Shown in pieces: positions 20,598 through 30,365 of a DNA stretch of 33,524 nt (positions are counted from its first letter, which is position 1; every line of letters begins with the position of its first letter). Location of the stretch: the NCBI GenBank assembly GCA_003427395.1, contig BFEA01000067.1, positions 2,953,417 to 2,986,940 on the forward strand. Direction: 5' to 3'. The translations under genes were made by a program, and so were the position numbers. A model generated the notes under the pieces. It worked only from the letters and a program-made list of their open reading frames with translations, made no database searches and was not told the DNA's origin. The stretch is from Chara braunii. Lineage: Eukaryota > Streptophyta > Charophyceae > Charales > Characeae.

Positions 20598-20678
20598 GCT
20601 CGATTCTGTGCATGGCGAAGTGCCGTTTTCGCTGTTTAGTTTTCCGGATGGCAGGTCCCCACAGATGTTCGAATACAA
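20598..20678 (+). repeat. 81-bp segment duplicated across the adapter (copy 2)
   Basis: This is the exact second copy of 20383-20463 and starts immediately after the adapter. It continues into sequence not seen after copy 1, so only one of the two continuations is likely to be the real local order. Confidence 0.9.
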
Positions 20679-21688
20679 GGATGTAGTCACATAGGCATTC
20701 GACGCACAGGGGGCCATGATGAGAAAATGCATGTAAGATGAATCGGTTCCGTCCTGAGCGGGATTTGTTTTTCAGGCGGGTCCTAATGTATGTAATAGCA
20801 ATCATGCCCAGAGTGGGCGGGATGTCTAAGATGAATTGCATCCAGAATGGCCGACATGCAGGGGGCCCTAATGTGTCGAACAGCAATCAAGTCCAGAGCA
20901 GGATGTTTTTTCTTCGCTGGGTTGTTTTGAATGGTCGTGCGGTTTCAGACTCGCGGCGTCAGGATTCCTCTGGCTGGCAGTTTTGTTTTTGGCTCGTGGT
21001 GTCTGGATTCCTCTGGCTGGCAGTTCTGTTTTTTTTTCTTTCTAAGTTAAACGGGTTTCGATTTCTTTCATTTGAGAGAGAGAGGGGGGGGTTCAAATCT
21101 GCCCAGGGCGAAGTGTTTGGCACGCCTCTTATTTTTTTTCCGGGCCGTAGGCGGGAGGGGTTCCAATCTGCCCAGGGCGAAGTGCCGATTTTGCACGGTG
21201 CTCAGCTTTCAGCAGCACGGGCTCTCGCAGATGGTAGAGTACAAGTGCATAGCAGTCCGATGAGCAGGGCCATGCATGAGAAAATGCATGTAACAGGAAT
21301 CACGTCCAGACTGGGATGAGAAAAAATGCACGTAACAGGGATCACATCCAGAGGGGGAACATATTTTATGTTTTTTCAAGCGCCTTGGATCTGAAACGAG
21401 TACATAGCAGTCCGATGAGCAGGGCCATAAGAAAATGCATGTAACAGGAATCACGTCAAGAGCAGGATGCTTTTTTTTTCTGTTTCTTTTTATGATTTGG
21501 ATTCTATTGCAAACGGGCCCAGTGCCCAAGGCTTACGTAAAAAAGGTCCGGCGTTCTCAGGGGCCAACTGGCCTGTACCCGCTCCCCAGGCAGAGCCTCG
21601 CCCCGTGAGTCGTTTTCGAATGGTCGTTTTAGACTGACACCTTGACTTTTTCCTAATTAACCCTGCACGTGGTTGCAGTTGTATTCCC

Positions 21689-21814
21689 AGATTCGGCTGC
21701 GAGTACACCCTAAGCTTGTGTGGGTGCATCCTAATTAGCTCTGGAGTCTGGAGGTGATTGCACTCAGATTCACAGGCCCTGCTGTGAGCAGACCCTAAGC
21801 TGGTGTGGGTGCAC
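21689..21814 (+). repeat. Diverged tandem duplication in intron
   Basis: CAGATTC, ACCCTAAGCTKGTGTGGGTG and a following CA occur at 21690-21730 and 21765-21814. Confidence 0.6.
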
Positions 21815-21893
21815 AGTTTGTTGCAGCTCAAGCTTGCTGGCATCTCATGTGTTTGAACACAAGTCCACAGTAACAATATGGACCAGCACGTCG

Positions 21894-21963
21894 ACCAAAT
21901 ACATTTGGATGCGTCCACCATTCTGAATGTATCAGACCTCGACGAGGTCCAAATGCATTTGGT
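21894..21963. repeat. Inverted repeat in intron
   Basis: ACCAAATACATTTGGA at 21894-21909 is inverted at 21948-21963 with one mismatch. Each arm is also nearly self-complementary. Confidence 0.6.
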
Positions 21964-22286
21964 ATGCTGTGTACTGGACAGTGCATTGTCAGTGGCATTT
22001 GAGTTCACAGCTGTCTACCGACAGTTGCTGGGTGTACAACCAGCCACATGGCGACAGTTTTTGTTTTTCTTTTTAATTAAAAGAAGGAAGACGGCCTTGA
22101 GGTCATTCAGGAATTCCGTTCATGCAGTTCCATCGGGATTCAAACTCGGGCCTGCATTTCAGCAGCTTGTGGGTGGACAAACTGACCTGGGCCCATTGTT
22201 GTGTTTACCCACGGGAAATCGGTGCCCGATTCCCATTCGAACACAGCAAGCGGGAAAATTGCAGGTGTCTTTGCCCACGGCTGTTG

Positions 22287-22289
<3 letters not shown>

Positions 22290-22329
<40 letters not shown>

Positions 22330-22330
22330 T
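22290..22330 (+). repeat. (GA)n in intron, first of a duplicated pair
   Basis: The GA run with one GG interruption belongs to the first copy of the duplicated intron end. Confidence 0.9.
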
Positions 22331-22415
22331 GATTGGGGTGTGTTAGGGATATGTAGACAATGGAGGCTTATGTGAGGCATGCTGTTGTTATGTTATATGT
22401 GTGCAGACACTGCGG

Positions 22416-22418
<3 letters not shown>

Positions 22419-22463
<45 letters not shown>
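22419..22463 (+). repeat. (GA)n in intron, second of a duplicated pair
   Basis: The GA run belongs to the second copy of the duplicated intron end and lies about 90 bases before the acceptor. Confidence 0.9.
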
Positions 22464-22465
<2 letters not shown>

Positions 22466-22554
22466 ATTGGGGTGTGTTAGGGATGCATACGACAATGAAT
22501 GAAGTCTCATGTGAGGTGTGTTGTTGTAATGTCATACGTGTGCAGACACTGCAG

Positions 22555-22736
22555 ACAACCCCCGCCCAGTGCTAGATGCATGGGGAAGGCAGCGGTATCC
22601 AGATTCTAAAGATCTTTCAGCTGTCCTACGATGTGGGGATCCTTCCTTCCTGGACTTTTTGGAGGGGTGCATGAAGTGGGACAGCAGGGAGCGATGGACC
22701 CCAGAGGAGGCCCTGCAGCACCAGTGGGTACTTGAG
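22555..22736 (+). CDS. DYRK kinase exon: end of kinase domain
   Basis: The exon follows CACTGCAG (phase 1) and ends CTTGAG|GTAAAC (phase 0). It encodes NPRPVLDAWGRQRYPDS, then GDPSFLDFLEGCMKWD and RWTPEEALQHQWVLE. FLDFLxxCMxWDxxxRxTPxxALxHxW is the closing motif of CMGC kinases, with the structural arginine in place. The CRG-like segment between LFFD and GDPSF is short (about 30 residues) compared with mammalian DYRK2, where it is longer and basic. A small exon could be missing, but the direct phase-1 join is clean. A degenerate copy of the intron end, with a disabled acceptor, lies just upstream. Confidence 0.9.
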
Positions 22737-24687
22737 GTAAACATGTTCACAACTGCACGCAGGCGTTTATTGCCATTTGGGGGAGTGACTTGATGGATGA
22801 ATGCTATTACATTGGATTTCATTATCCTTTTTGGCCCCTCAAGTTTGTTCCACTGACTCTCTTCATGTGCGGCTATATTGTGAAGAATCGGACCACGTTC
22901 GGTTAACGGGTAAAAGGCAGGGAAGCGTGATGGAGGACGAGGTAGGGAGAGAATTGTTTCCATCACAGCAGGTTTTATCTCCCTATTGTGTGAGTCCATA
23001 ACTCTGGGTTGGAAGTGACAGGGGGTTCCTGATGATGGGGCCAAGTGTGCAGAGAAGTGTTTATCTACGTTTTATCTTGATGTGGAAGTGCACACTGGAT
23101 GATGAAAGGTTTCCTTGCCTTCTTGTAGTTCCAAACAGAGTTGGGTAATTAGGTGACTTCTTTTCACAATATTTCACACACAACCCTGGTCAGGTCATTG
23201 ACTTGCTAGGGAGCGTTCTGCTATTGTTTGTTGGATTTTCTCCGGAGCTGTGCACGGAGAAAACGGAAAAAGAAAAGGATTGGAACTGGGGTTGTTTGTT
23301 GATGCCGTTTCCGCACTATGTCCCAGCAAGCGACTGTCTCAGCGTTCACGTGGTGGGCCAGTTGCATCGTGTTCGATGGATAGAAGGGTATGGATACCCA
23401 AGCGCGGTTTTGTCGTCGAGGTCTCCTTCATCAGAAGGGTGTTTGAATCAGGAGACCCTGTTAGTTTTTCTCACGACTTGCAGTGGGATTAGAGACGATG
23501 GTTCTCTACCTTCCTCTTCTGTCTGCCAGTAGCTGGGGCTGGTAAAGTATAAGTGGGGTCAGTTGTGGAAGGCGTCAAGAGCTTCCAGATGCCACATAGT
23601 ACTTCTGTCATCCTTAGCTGTCACCATCAGCTTTCTATGTGTATAAGAGAAGAACCTGAGGAGTATCTGGATGCCTTGTACATCATCAGCTTTCTATGGA
23701 AGTGGTCTCTGTATCTGGTCATCGTTGCATGGACAGGTGGTTCTTGTTCTTGCTCTGTCCTGTATCGAAGGAGTAGTCACCTTAGGGTCACAAGAGCTTT
23801 TCAGTGCCCGTGCTTAGGAAGCATGTTTCTGTCTGTGGATTTGGCCAGGTCCTGTGGTCATCCGTGAAATGTAGAGTCGGGTTGGGGCGCAACTCTCATG
23901 ATCTCCGTTCTCTCTCTCGTCTGTTTCTGAGCGTAAAATTACGGTCCGAAGACTCTGAACGGAGAATTCGTGATTACTGTCTGCAGACTCTGCACTCGTG
24001 TGATGTCGTTATGGGAATTCTGGTGATGAGGATTATCACTCCCCGTCGCCCCGATGTCTAACAAGTGGATTCGGCAACCTACTCTAGCATTGCAGTCAGC
24101 AGATGTGCAGGTGTTAGTTACCTTGTTCTCAAGACATCTGAGCGCAAGCACCACAGCACTAAGATTCTTGCCACTTCATCGCACATTTGACCGCGATTCT
24201 CCGTACAGTGGGGGAGTGTGTGGAGTTGTGCGCAGACAGATTTTGGAGTCGATGCATGTGTCCTTGGTTCACCAGTGAGTCACAGACAAGTGTACAGAGG
24301 ATGTTCATGTCAGCCTATGATGCGCCTGCTGCTGATTGGCTGGTTGCCAATCAGTATTGTATTGGGCGTCCAGAGGCGGAGTTAGAATGAGATGTCCTTG
24401 TTACACAGAGTGTATGCCTTTGCAGGCCCACAGCAAATTTAACGACACTGAGCGCTACACACGCAAGTACACACGCAAGTTTGCATCCGTTTATTGCTGA
24501 TGGTCGTCCCAGAATGTATATGCCTTTGCAGGCCCACAGCAAATTTGCGCCATCTTTCCTTGTTGCTGAGTGAAAATAGAACCGACTGCTTACCAAGTTA
24601 GTCAGTCGAGTCATTGCACGTCCTCATGCGAAACAGATAAGTTCGGTTCGCATGTAGTGAAGCGTGTGTATCCCGCCGCCTTCACCC

Positions 24688-24760
24688 GAATAGAATGCCC
24701 GATCATTCTCACTGCATCTGGATGCCCAGAATACAGCTAGAATGACCGGGCGTTCTATTC
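24688..24760. repeat. Hairpin with 22-bp arms
   Basis: GAATAGAATGCCCGATCATT plus CT (24688-24709) is inverted at 24739-24760 with two mismatches, around a loop of 29 bases. It may be a tiny transposon remnant. Confidence 0.65.
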
Positions 24761-25724
24761 AGACGAAGACGGGTTTGCCTGTTGCACCTGTCAGTACCCT
24801 GTATTCCTCTAGTTAATTAGGCTGTCTGCAGTGTAGGTCTTCGCTAGCTTTGTGCGGTCCGCTTGTGGTGGCTGGAGGTGCTATTTGGATTTGGGAATGG
24901 GTGAGAAGCAGAGGATGGGAGGATGGAGGTGGTGAATGTAGGGAATGGCACAACGTGAACAAGAGCTCGCAGAGATGGCATGCCGTGACTGAGTAGGCTG
25001 TCATTTTGCTCTGGCGTAAGTTTGTAGCACTGAGATGCTCGGCGTCCAGGAAGTGTTTTGCCTGCCTGGTGCAAAGACGGGATGCTGTTTTCAGTGAAAG
25101 TGCAAGCAATCGAAGATAAGACCATCTAGCACTCAAGAAGTCTGCACACGAGGTCCTGCCTACGACCGTCGCACTGCCTGTGGCCGATCTGCCGCACTGC
25201 GAGAGCAGTATGACATGAGCCTGATACCATGACTGCTTGATGAATTCTCGAGGCATTAAACGAGGGTCTCTCACCTGAAGGACACGTTGGCGGCAGCGGG
25301 ATGCAAGCGAATAATCGAAGGAAGCTGCATGCAAATCTATAATCGAAGGAAGCAATGTGTTGTGTTGTGGACGAAGAGAGAAACTTTCTGCATGCCGAGA
25401 GCAGTGCCCATGTTGAATGAAACACTATCAGGGCGAGCATGGCACCACGCGGAGACGAGGGAGATGGATCGGTCAAAAGATAGGTGCTGTTTTCTCATCG
25501 TGCATTTGAAGTACTTCGCTCAAGATTCGCTCTAAATTGGCAGGTGAGCTGAATGACGAACGACGATGCCAGTAGTCAGACTGTCAGAGTCCATTCATTG
25601 CCTGCGTAGCCTGAATGCATGTGAGGGTTCCGCATGACGACGTGGAGCCTAATGCGTATTGCTGGTTCGTCCAAGTTATTCATACTATCAAACGTCGTTG
25701 GCCTCGGTATCACGAATGCATGTT

Positions 25725-26080
25725 CGAGCACCACGCCCAGCTGTGGAGCCCCAATGTTTACCAGTGGTTGAAGCTGGTATGAAATATGTCCAACAGGGAA
25801 GGCAAGCACTTGTCAGGCATGTTCGGACAGTCTTGCCGCTCGCTGCATTCATTCGGATCCTTGGTCGTCCCTCAGAAAAAGGGAAGTCATTGTCTATGTT
25901 AGCATGAGTGTGTGTGCAAGCACCACACCAAGCTGTCTGTGGAGCCCCGATGGTCATCGGTGGTTGAAGCGGGTTTGAAAGGTGTCCGACAGTGAACACG
26001 AGTGCAACGTTCACTCCCAGTCGGACTGTCTCGTGGCTCGCTACGTTCATTCTGGTCCTTGGTTGTTTCTGGTGGCTTGA
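25725..26080 (+). repeat. Tandem duplication of about 190 bp
   Basis: Both units contain GCACCACRCCMAGCTGT, TGGAGCCCC, GTGGTTGAAGC, CGGACWGTCT, CTCGCTRC and GGTCCTTGGT or an equivalent. Units begin near 25725 and 25916. Confidence 0.8.
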
Positions 26081-26800
26081 AAGTTTCTTTGTGCGGAACT
26101 GGATAGGTAATCGCCCTGTGCATGTATGTCATACCGACGCTCCTGAGAGCTTTGAGCATTGAGAATTATCGCTGCGGAATGGCAATGAAGGGTGTATCTT
26201 CACTGCAGGGTAGGATCGGTCGAGTCGAATGTGTTGTGTTCACGCACATGTATGGCGGAGATGCCGTCGTTGGTGAATCTATCCAGCTAGGTTTTGTAAT
26301 ACTTCGTTCATCATTCAACGTGGTGGCGAAGAGGCATGAAGACCTTTTGGCGTGTCACCTGCTGTTGGGAAGGCACACGTGCCCGTGCCTGGTTCACGCT
26401 CGACCCTCCGTGTTGGGCTCTTGTAGTCAGGTGGATATGAACTCACCCTTAGATTCACACTGTAGAAAGACAGTGCAACTAATCTTGGGGTAAATCCTGA
26501 ACTTGTTTTCTGCGTGATGGTACTCGAGGACATAGGAAACTCACCTTGTCCACAGATATAGGTGCTTTGAATCTTTCCCTGCAAAACCAAATTGCTGGAA
26601 AAGCAATCCTGATCCGGTCTGAAGCGTGTGCGGGCGGTGGGGAATTTATTTCAGTAGTGATGCAGAGCAAAGCTGCCATGGCGCTTGGGACAGGCGCAGC
26701 TGCATAGGTGTGTGTGTTGGTGTGTCTGGGCTGTGGAAGTGTAGGTCGTGTACGAAAGAAAGTGACGAGTAGATGACAGAAGCAGCGCGCACTGTTTTAG

Positions 26801-26851
26801 TTTTGTAAGATGGCCAGCGTACCGCGGCAATGCGCCCTGCAATCAGTGCAG
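26801..26851 (+). CDS. Possible DYRK C-terminal tail exon (tentative)
   Basis: A 51-base open segment sits between ACTGTTTTAG and a textbook donor CAG|GTGAGT at 26851/26852. It reads FCKMASVPRQCALQSVQ and is phase 0 at both ends, so it can follow the kinase exon ending at 22736. No conserved domain is visible, and C-terminal tails of DYRKs are not conserved. It could equally be the first coding exon of a separate gene (ATG at 26810) or a chance match. The strong donor is the main evidence. Confidence 0.3.
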
Positions 26852-26979
26852 GTGAGTACAGCTTGTCATGTTCAGGGTACCAGAGATGGTATTGAGCATG
26901 AGGAATATGTAGCCACGGCGGGCGCTTTGGGAGGAATCGGCGTCATCAATGGGCGTGGAGGATTTTTGGGCAGAGGCCT

Positions 26980-26995
26980 GATACGGCTGTGTTTT
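26980..26995. repeat. Target-site duplication, left copy (U6 insertion)
   Basis: GATACGGCTGTGTTTT is repeated exactly at 27080-27095 on the other side of the U6 copy. On the minus strand the duplication begins AAAAC, preceded at the empty-site end by CT, which resembles the TT|AAAA-type nick used by L1-like endonucleases. Confidence 0.85.
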
Positions 26996-27079
26996 CTCGA
27001 TTTATGCATGTCATCCTTGCGCAGGGGCCATGCTAATCTTCTCTGTGTCGTTCCAATTTTAACGGATGTCACAAAGGAC
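26996..27079 (-). pseudogene. U6: U6 spliceosomal snRNA retrocopy with target-site duplication
   Basis: Read on the minus strand, this 84-base segment carries the U6 core nearly intact: the ACAGAGA box (as ACACAGAGAAGATTAGC), the invariant GGCCCCTGCGCAAGGATGAC and the 3' region ending AAATCGAG. The 5' end GTCCTTTGTGACATCC can form the short U6 5' stem. It is bounded by perfect 16-base direct repeats (26980-26995 and 27080-27095, GATACGGCTGTGTTTT), has no T-run terminator and lacks the last U6 bases. I therefore call it a reverse-transcribed copy, not the active gene. It lies antisense in a probable intron of the kinase gene. Confidence 0.88.
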
Positions 27080-27095
27080 GATACGGCTGTGTTTT
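27080..27095. repeat. Target-site duplication, right copy (U6 insertion)
   Basis: This is an exact 16-base match to 26980-26995. The bases just outside the repeats differ (T versus C before it, C versus A after it), so the duplication boundaries are clear. Confidence 0.85.
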
Positions 27096-27777
27096 AGGTA
27101 TCTTACTTGTGGGGAAGAGCTGGTTGCAGGGCAAGGGAAGTGCACAGCGGTGCCTGGATCGGTTTTGTGAAGATGATCTTATATCTGAGAACCGACCCAC
27201 AACGTCGAACACGTTTCACGTGGTACATCCTTGCATTGGGTGCGCACTTGTTGGTGGTGGCCAGCTTGGTCGGGTTCGTGTTCACTTTCTTTGAGTCCTG
27301 GGTTGTGAATCTTGTGATCTTAAGTGCCAATCGCAAAAAAAAAGCATTTGCATTTTCTTACGTAGGATGTAAATGGTGGCTGTCAACTGAAAAAAAAAAA
27401 CAACAAACGAGTTGTGGAAGGTTAAACTGACTATTGAAGAAAAAAATTCGAAAATTTTTCAAAACAATAAAAAATTATGTTCTGTTACTCAGACTCACTC
27501 TCCTGTATGTTTTGCGCAAGGTTGAAAGCTGCGGATGTTTTTTTGCTGCGTGTTCCCCTCCTCTCTATCTGCTTTATAACAGAATCGGTTTTGTGTTTTT
27601 TTAAGTTTGGCATGTAGGATGTGAAATGGTTAAGTATCCTGGAAGATGTGAAATCGTCCAGGTTTCTCTGGTGCTCCCTGTCGGAGGAATTATTTAAACG
27701 GGGGGTTTGGTCGCCACATTACTCATGCACGCCAACGCACTGACGATGGTTCTCCAAATTTTTACTCCGTAGGGCCA

Positions 27778-28075
27778 TAGGCAAGGAAAGCAGTGCAGCT
27801 GCAGCGCGTACTTTGGAACACACGTTCAGACGCTGTTCTTTGAGTATGGGGTACTGTTGACGGAATGTGCGTCAGCACAAGCAAAAAAATATAAAAAACA
27901 CTGCAAATGATATGTACGGGGACGTTAGGCGAAGGCAAACAGTGCGGCGTAGTATGGAACACTCGTTCAAACGTCGATTTCTTTGATTATGGGGTACTGT
28001 TGAGTGAATGTGCGTCAACAAAGAACAAAAAAAAAAAAAAAAAAAAAAAAAAACTGCAAACGATGTAGGGAGACG
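27778..28075 (+). repeat. Tandem duplication of about 150 bp with A-rich insert
   Basis: Both units have TAGGC(G)AAGG, CAGTGC, TATGGGGTACTGTTGA, GAATGTGCGTCA, an A-rich tract and ACTGCAAA. In the second unit the A tract is an uninterrupted run of nearly 30 (28024-28052). Confidence 0.8.
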
Positions 28076-28283
28076 AAAACCTTGGGCTTCTGGGGTGCAT
28101 ACACAAGCGACTGACTGCCTTGGGTTGTCCTCAGTTTTAGGAGTAGTGATAGAAACTCGGTGGAGGATCTTAAGAAAGTTGTGTCAACGGTATAATAGCA
28201 AGACGATGGTCTTGATCTAGTGGGAGGGTGCACACATACAAGTTCCTTATAGGCCCAGCTGCCTGTCATGATATGTGGGGAAA

Positions 28284-28350
28284 AAGAGGTAATATAATAA
28301 TATTATACTAATATAAATTATATAATAATATAGTACTAATATAGTAATAT
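28284..28350. repeat. AT-rich TAATATA tract
   Basis: Repeated TAATATA/ATACTAATATA words, almost no G or C. A run of more than 20 T follows at 28381-28402. Confidence 0.8.
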
Positions 28351-28511
28351 GGGCAAGAATGTACTGCTGTTTGTTTGATGGGTTTTTTTTTTTTTTTTTT
28401 TTGCCTGGAGAAAAATGTGTGAATGTACTGGTATGCTTCATGAAGGATGAATTCTTTGGTGGTTGAGCTCACGGCTCATGCGGTATGTATGGCTTGCGTG
28501 TGTCGCTGCAG

Positions 28512-28673
28512 GGAATGGCGCGGTCGTCAGTACAGAACACCCAGTCGTTGCGCCTGCGCAAAGCTCCATATGATCTGTCAGCAAGGGGATCCTGCTCCTC
28601 CAAATACTTCATGTCGGACACTCGAGACGACGTTGAAGGCCGGCCGCATCACGGACGAATCATCCGCCTGTGA
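28512..28673 (+). CDS. Possible terminal exon of the DYRK gene (tentative)
   Basis: After the acceptor TCGCTGCAG the frame reads GMARSSVQNTQSLRLRKAPY, continues with basic and polar residues (SARGSCSSKYF, HHGRIIRL) and stops at 28671-28673. It is phase 0, compatible with both the last kinase exon and the tentative exon at 26801-26851. This stretch has more balanced, GC-richer codon use than the surrounding AT- and T-rich intron. It could be the C-terminal tail of the kinase or part of another gene. No domain is recognised. Confidence 0.4.
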   Translation, partial: GMARSSVQNTQSLRLRKAPYDLSARGSCSSKYFMSDTRDDVEGRPHHGRIIRL

Positions 28674-30365
28674 AGGCCTCGTCGCAGTCTGCATCTTCTT
28701 TGTACAAATCCTCTCTGTGAAGGAGGTGCCAGGCGTGCATGCTTGGGCTTTCTCTTTCAGTCTCTGTTGATGCTCATGAAAGTTTTAATGTTCTCGTGAC
28801 AACTAGTATACGAATCAAAGAAATATTCCCACGGTTTACGTGGTGATAGTGGTAGAAACGGCGTATACGAACGTCGTGTATACATAGTATACAGTAGTGT
28901 CTCACAATTCTTAGAACTTCCGATATGGTGTGAGGGTGTTCATAACCCTCTCTTCGTCGATCATACCAACATCTCCATCCTTGTTCCCCTCCTCCCTCCT
29001 CCCCCGCTCCCCCCCCTCTTCCCCCCCTCATCGATCCTTGTTATGTCTCCGCCTCCAGTATCTGTGTGTCTGGCATCTCTGTTCTTGTTGGTGCTATCAC
29101 TGGGCTGTAGTAGGGTATTTAGTCGGCTCATGGATTGGGAGGATGGGCTTGTAGTAGGGTTGGGTGCACGGGTGGGATTTTAATGATTTGGACGCAGGGA
29201 AGGGGGAGCAAGCATAACTCACAGCTAGGAAATGGAAACGAGTTATCTGACCCCTTTTAATGCCTGCCTACATACATGCAGACTACCCTCTCTACCGCTG
29301 AATAGACGAGTGTTGGCTACTGATGAGCTAACTGAGAGGCTGGCGTTAGGGTTCTCGCCAAGATAACCAAGCATAGGTCTGTTGGTGCTGCAAGAAACTG
29401 TTCTAGAGGTGGGTAGGTGTTGTTTTAACCTCTTATATTTTTTTGTAAGTGGTGAGCTTAATGCGAGACTAACATCGGGTTGGCTAATAAGGTCACCAAG
29501 GCATACTGTTGTAACATTTGCCATTGTCCCGTTCCTTCCTCTATCGGAAACCTTTCCCTGCTGCCCCTCCCCCTCCCGGGCCTCCCCCTCCCCCTCCCCC
29601 TAACCCCTGGCCGCCCCGGCCCAACTTCCCTCCATCCTATCGCCTGTTGACTGGAGTGTGCGCTGAGGTTTCTTTACAATTGAATTGTGAGACCGACTGG
29701 CTTTGTAGGTAGAAGTAGGAGGAGGAAGTGGGCAAATTGGTGTGACAAGTGTGGCATATTTGTTGCTCTAATTCTTTTGAGCATCGTATAACTTGTGAGT
29801 GGCGAATCCCCAGTTGATTTGTTGCAGGCGTACCTCTGTCCGAGGTAGGTCTGACTCTGTACCTCTGTCCGAGGTAGGTCTGACTCTGTACCTATGTGAT
29901 TTTTTTTCAGCTGAAGGGGTGTTGAGCCGAAGTCTGGTCTCTCTGCTCTCAGTGCTCGCGGCCATGGCGGAGGTCAGTGGCTCGAACTCGGTAAACGACA
30001 TCGACATGAATGATGTTGACTGCAGGAGGGTGTGTTGGCCGAGTTCGTGCTTTTTGTTTCTTTGATAAACATGCCAGACGTGTTTTCTTGTGAAAAAACT
30101 TATTTTTCGCCATCCTTTTCTTCCCAGGTTTCCCTGTTAAGCTCCTCGGCTCCCCATCGAGAAGACTCTGCGGCGAGATTGTTTGAGTTCTCAGAGTGCG
30201 CTTCCTAGCGTTTCTTCGAAGCGAGGAGAGCCTTTGCCGGGTTGCCAGATGTAAGGTAGCCTCCTCTCTGCACAGGTAAGAAGCCCCCACCCACCACCCT
30301 CCTCTGATGCACTGCCCTCAACTTGAGATTGAGACATCAAGCTTACAAATTGGCACCTTTGGTCA
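28674..30365. other. No recognised gene downstream of the kinase
   Basis: Contains repeated GTATAC words at 28807-28892, C-rich runs at 28985-29030 and 29559-29602, and the 29-bp tandem repeat at 29830-29887. Open frames lack motifs. The 3' end of the kinase transcript should lie in the first part if the tentative last exon is right. Confidence 0.45.
29830..29887 (+). repeat. 29-bp tandem repeat, two units
   Basis: GTACCTCTGTCCGAGGTAGG followed by TCTGACTCT is exactly repeated. ACCTCTGTCCGAGGT within it is nearly palindromic. Confidence 0.9.

Larger units (their letters stand above)
19921..22554 (+). other. Intron before last kinase exon, repeat-rich and misassembled
   Basis: This intron holds a complex of diverged short repeats between about 19270 and 21470. 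Recurrent blocks are a TCTGGATTCCTCTGGCTGGC block (20294, 20959, 21009), a TCTGCCCAGGGCGAAGTG block (19290, 21098, 21168) and an AAAATGCATGTAACAGGAAT block (21281, 21317, 21432). It also holds a sequencing adapter at 20560-20597, short inverted repeats and two (GA)n runs. No coding exon was seen. Confidence 0.75.
22282..22558 (+). repeat. Tandem duplication of the intron 3' end
   Basis: Two copies of about 138 bases each consist of a (GA)n run, ATTGGGGTGTGTTAGGGAT, then ATGTGAGG-type sequence, and end GTGTGCAGACACTGC. The second copy ends at the used acceptor CACTGCAG (22547-22554). In the first copy the equivalent site reads CACTGCGG, so that acceptor is disabled. Confidence 0.75.
22737..26800 (+). 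other. 4-kb stretch without recognised exon (probable intron)
   Basis: I see no kinase-like or otherwise recognisable coding sequence here. It contains a repeated 28-base block (24414-24441 and 24518-24545), a hairpin at 24688-24760 and a roughly 190-base tandem duplication at 25725-26080. Open frames are short and lack motifs. Confidence 0.6.
12959..28673 (+). other. Gene span: DYRK-family protein kinase (multi-exon)
   Basis: The exons spell out a dual-specificity tyrosine-regulated (DYRK) kinase in the correct order: DH box, glycine-rich loop, VAIK-type lysine, HCD catalytic loop, DFG plus SSC, activation-loop tyrosine, IDMWSLGC helix, and a C-lobe ending RWTPEEALQHQW. DYRKs autophosphorylate a tyrosine in the activation loop and then phosphorylate serine/threonine on substrates. 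From 13369 to 22736 the six exons total 953 bases, which with one base carried over from the previous exon gives exactly 318 codons. Intron phases in order are 1, 0, 1, 1, 1, 1, 0. Introns run from about 275 to over 4000 bases and are full of repeats. N-terminal exons upstream of the DH box were not found and could lie partly in the gap at 11997-12302. The C-terminus beyond 22736 is tentative. Class-II-like features (DH box, NPLFPGGNE, LFFD) favour a DYRK2/Pom1-like member, but the subgroup is inference. Confidence 0.85.

Noticed and set aside
20509-20886. Open frames containing YTHLDVYKRQ
   Set aside because: The peptide is the translated Tn5 adapter, a known contaminant signature.
23637-23650. 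14-base match to part of the Tn5 mosaic end (ATGTGTATAAGAGA)
   Set aside because: The ends of the mosaic sequence are missing and the flanks continue normally inside a short local duplication; probably chance.
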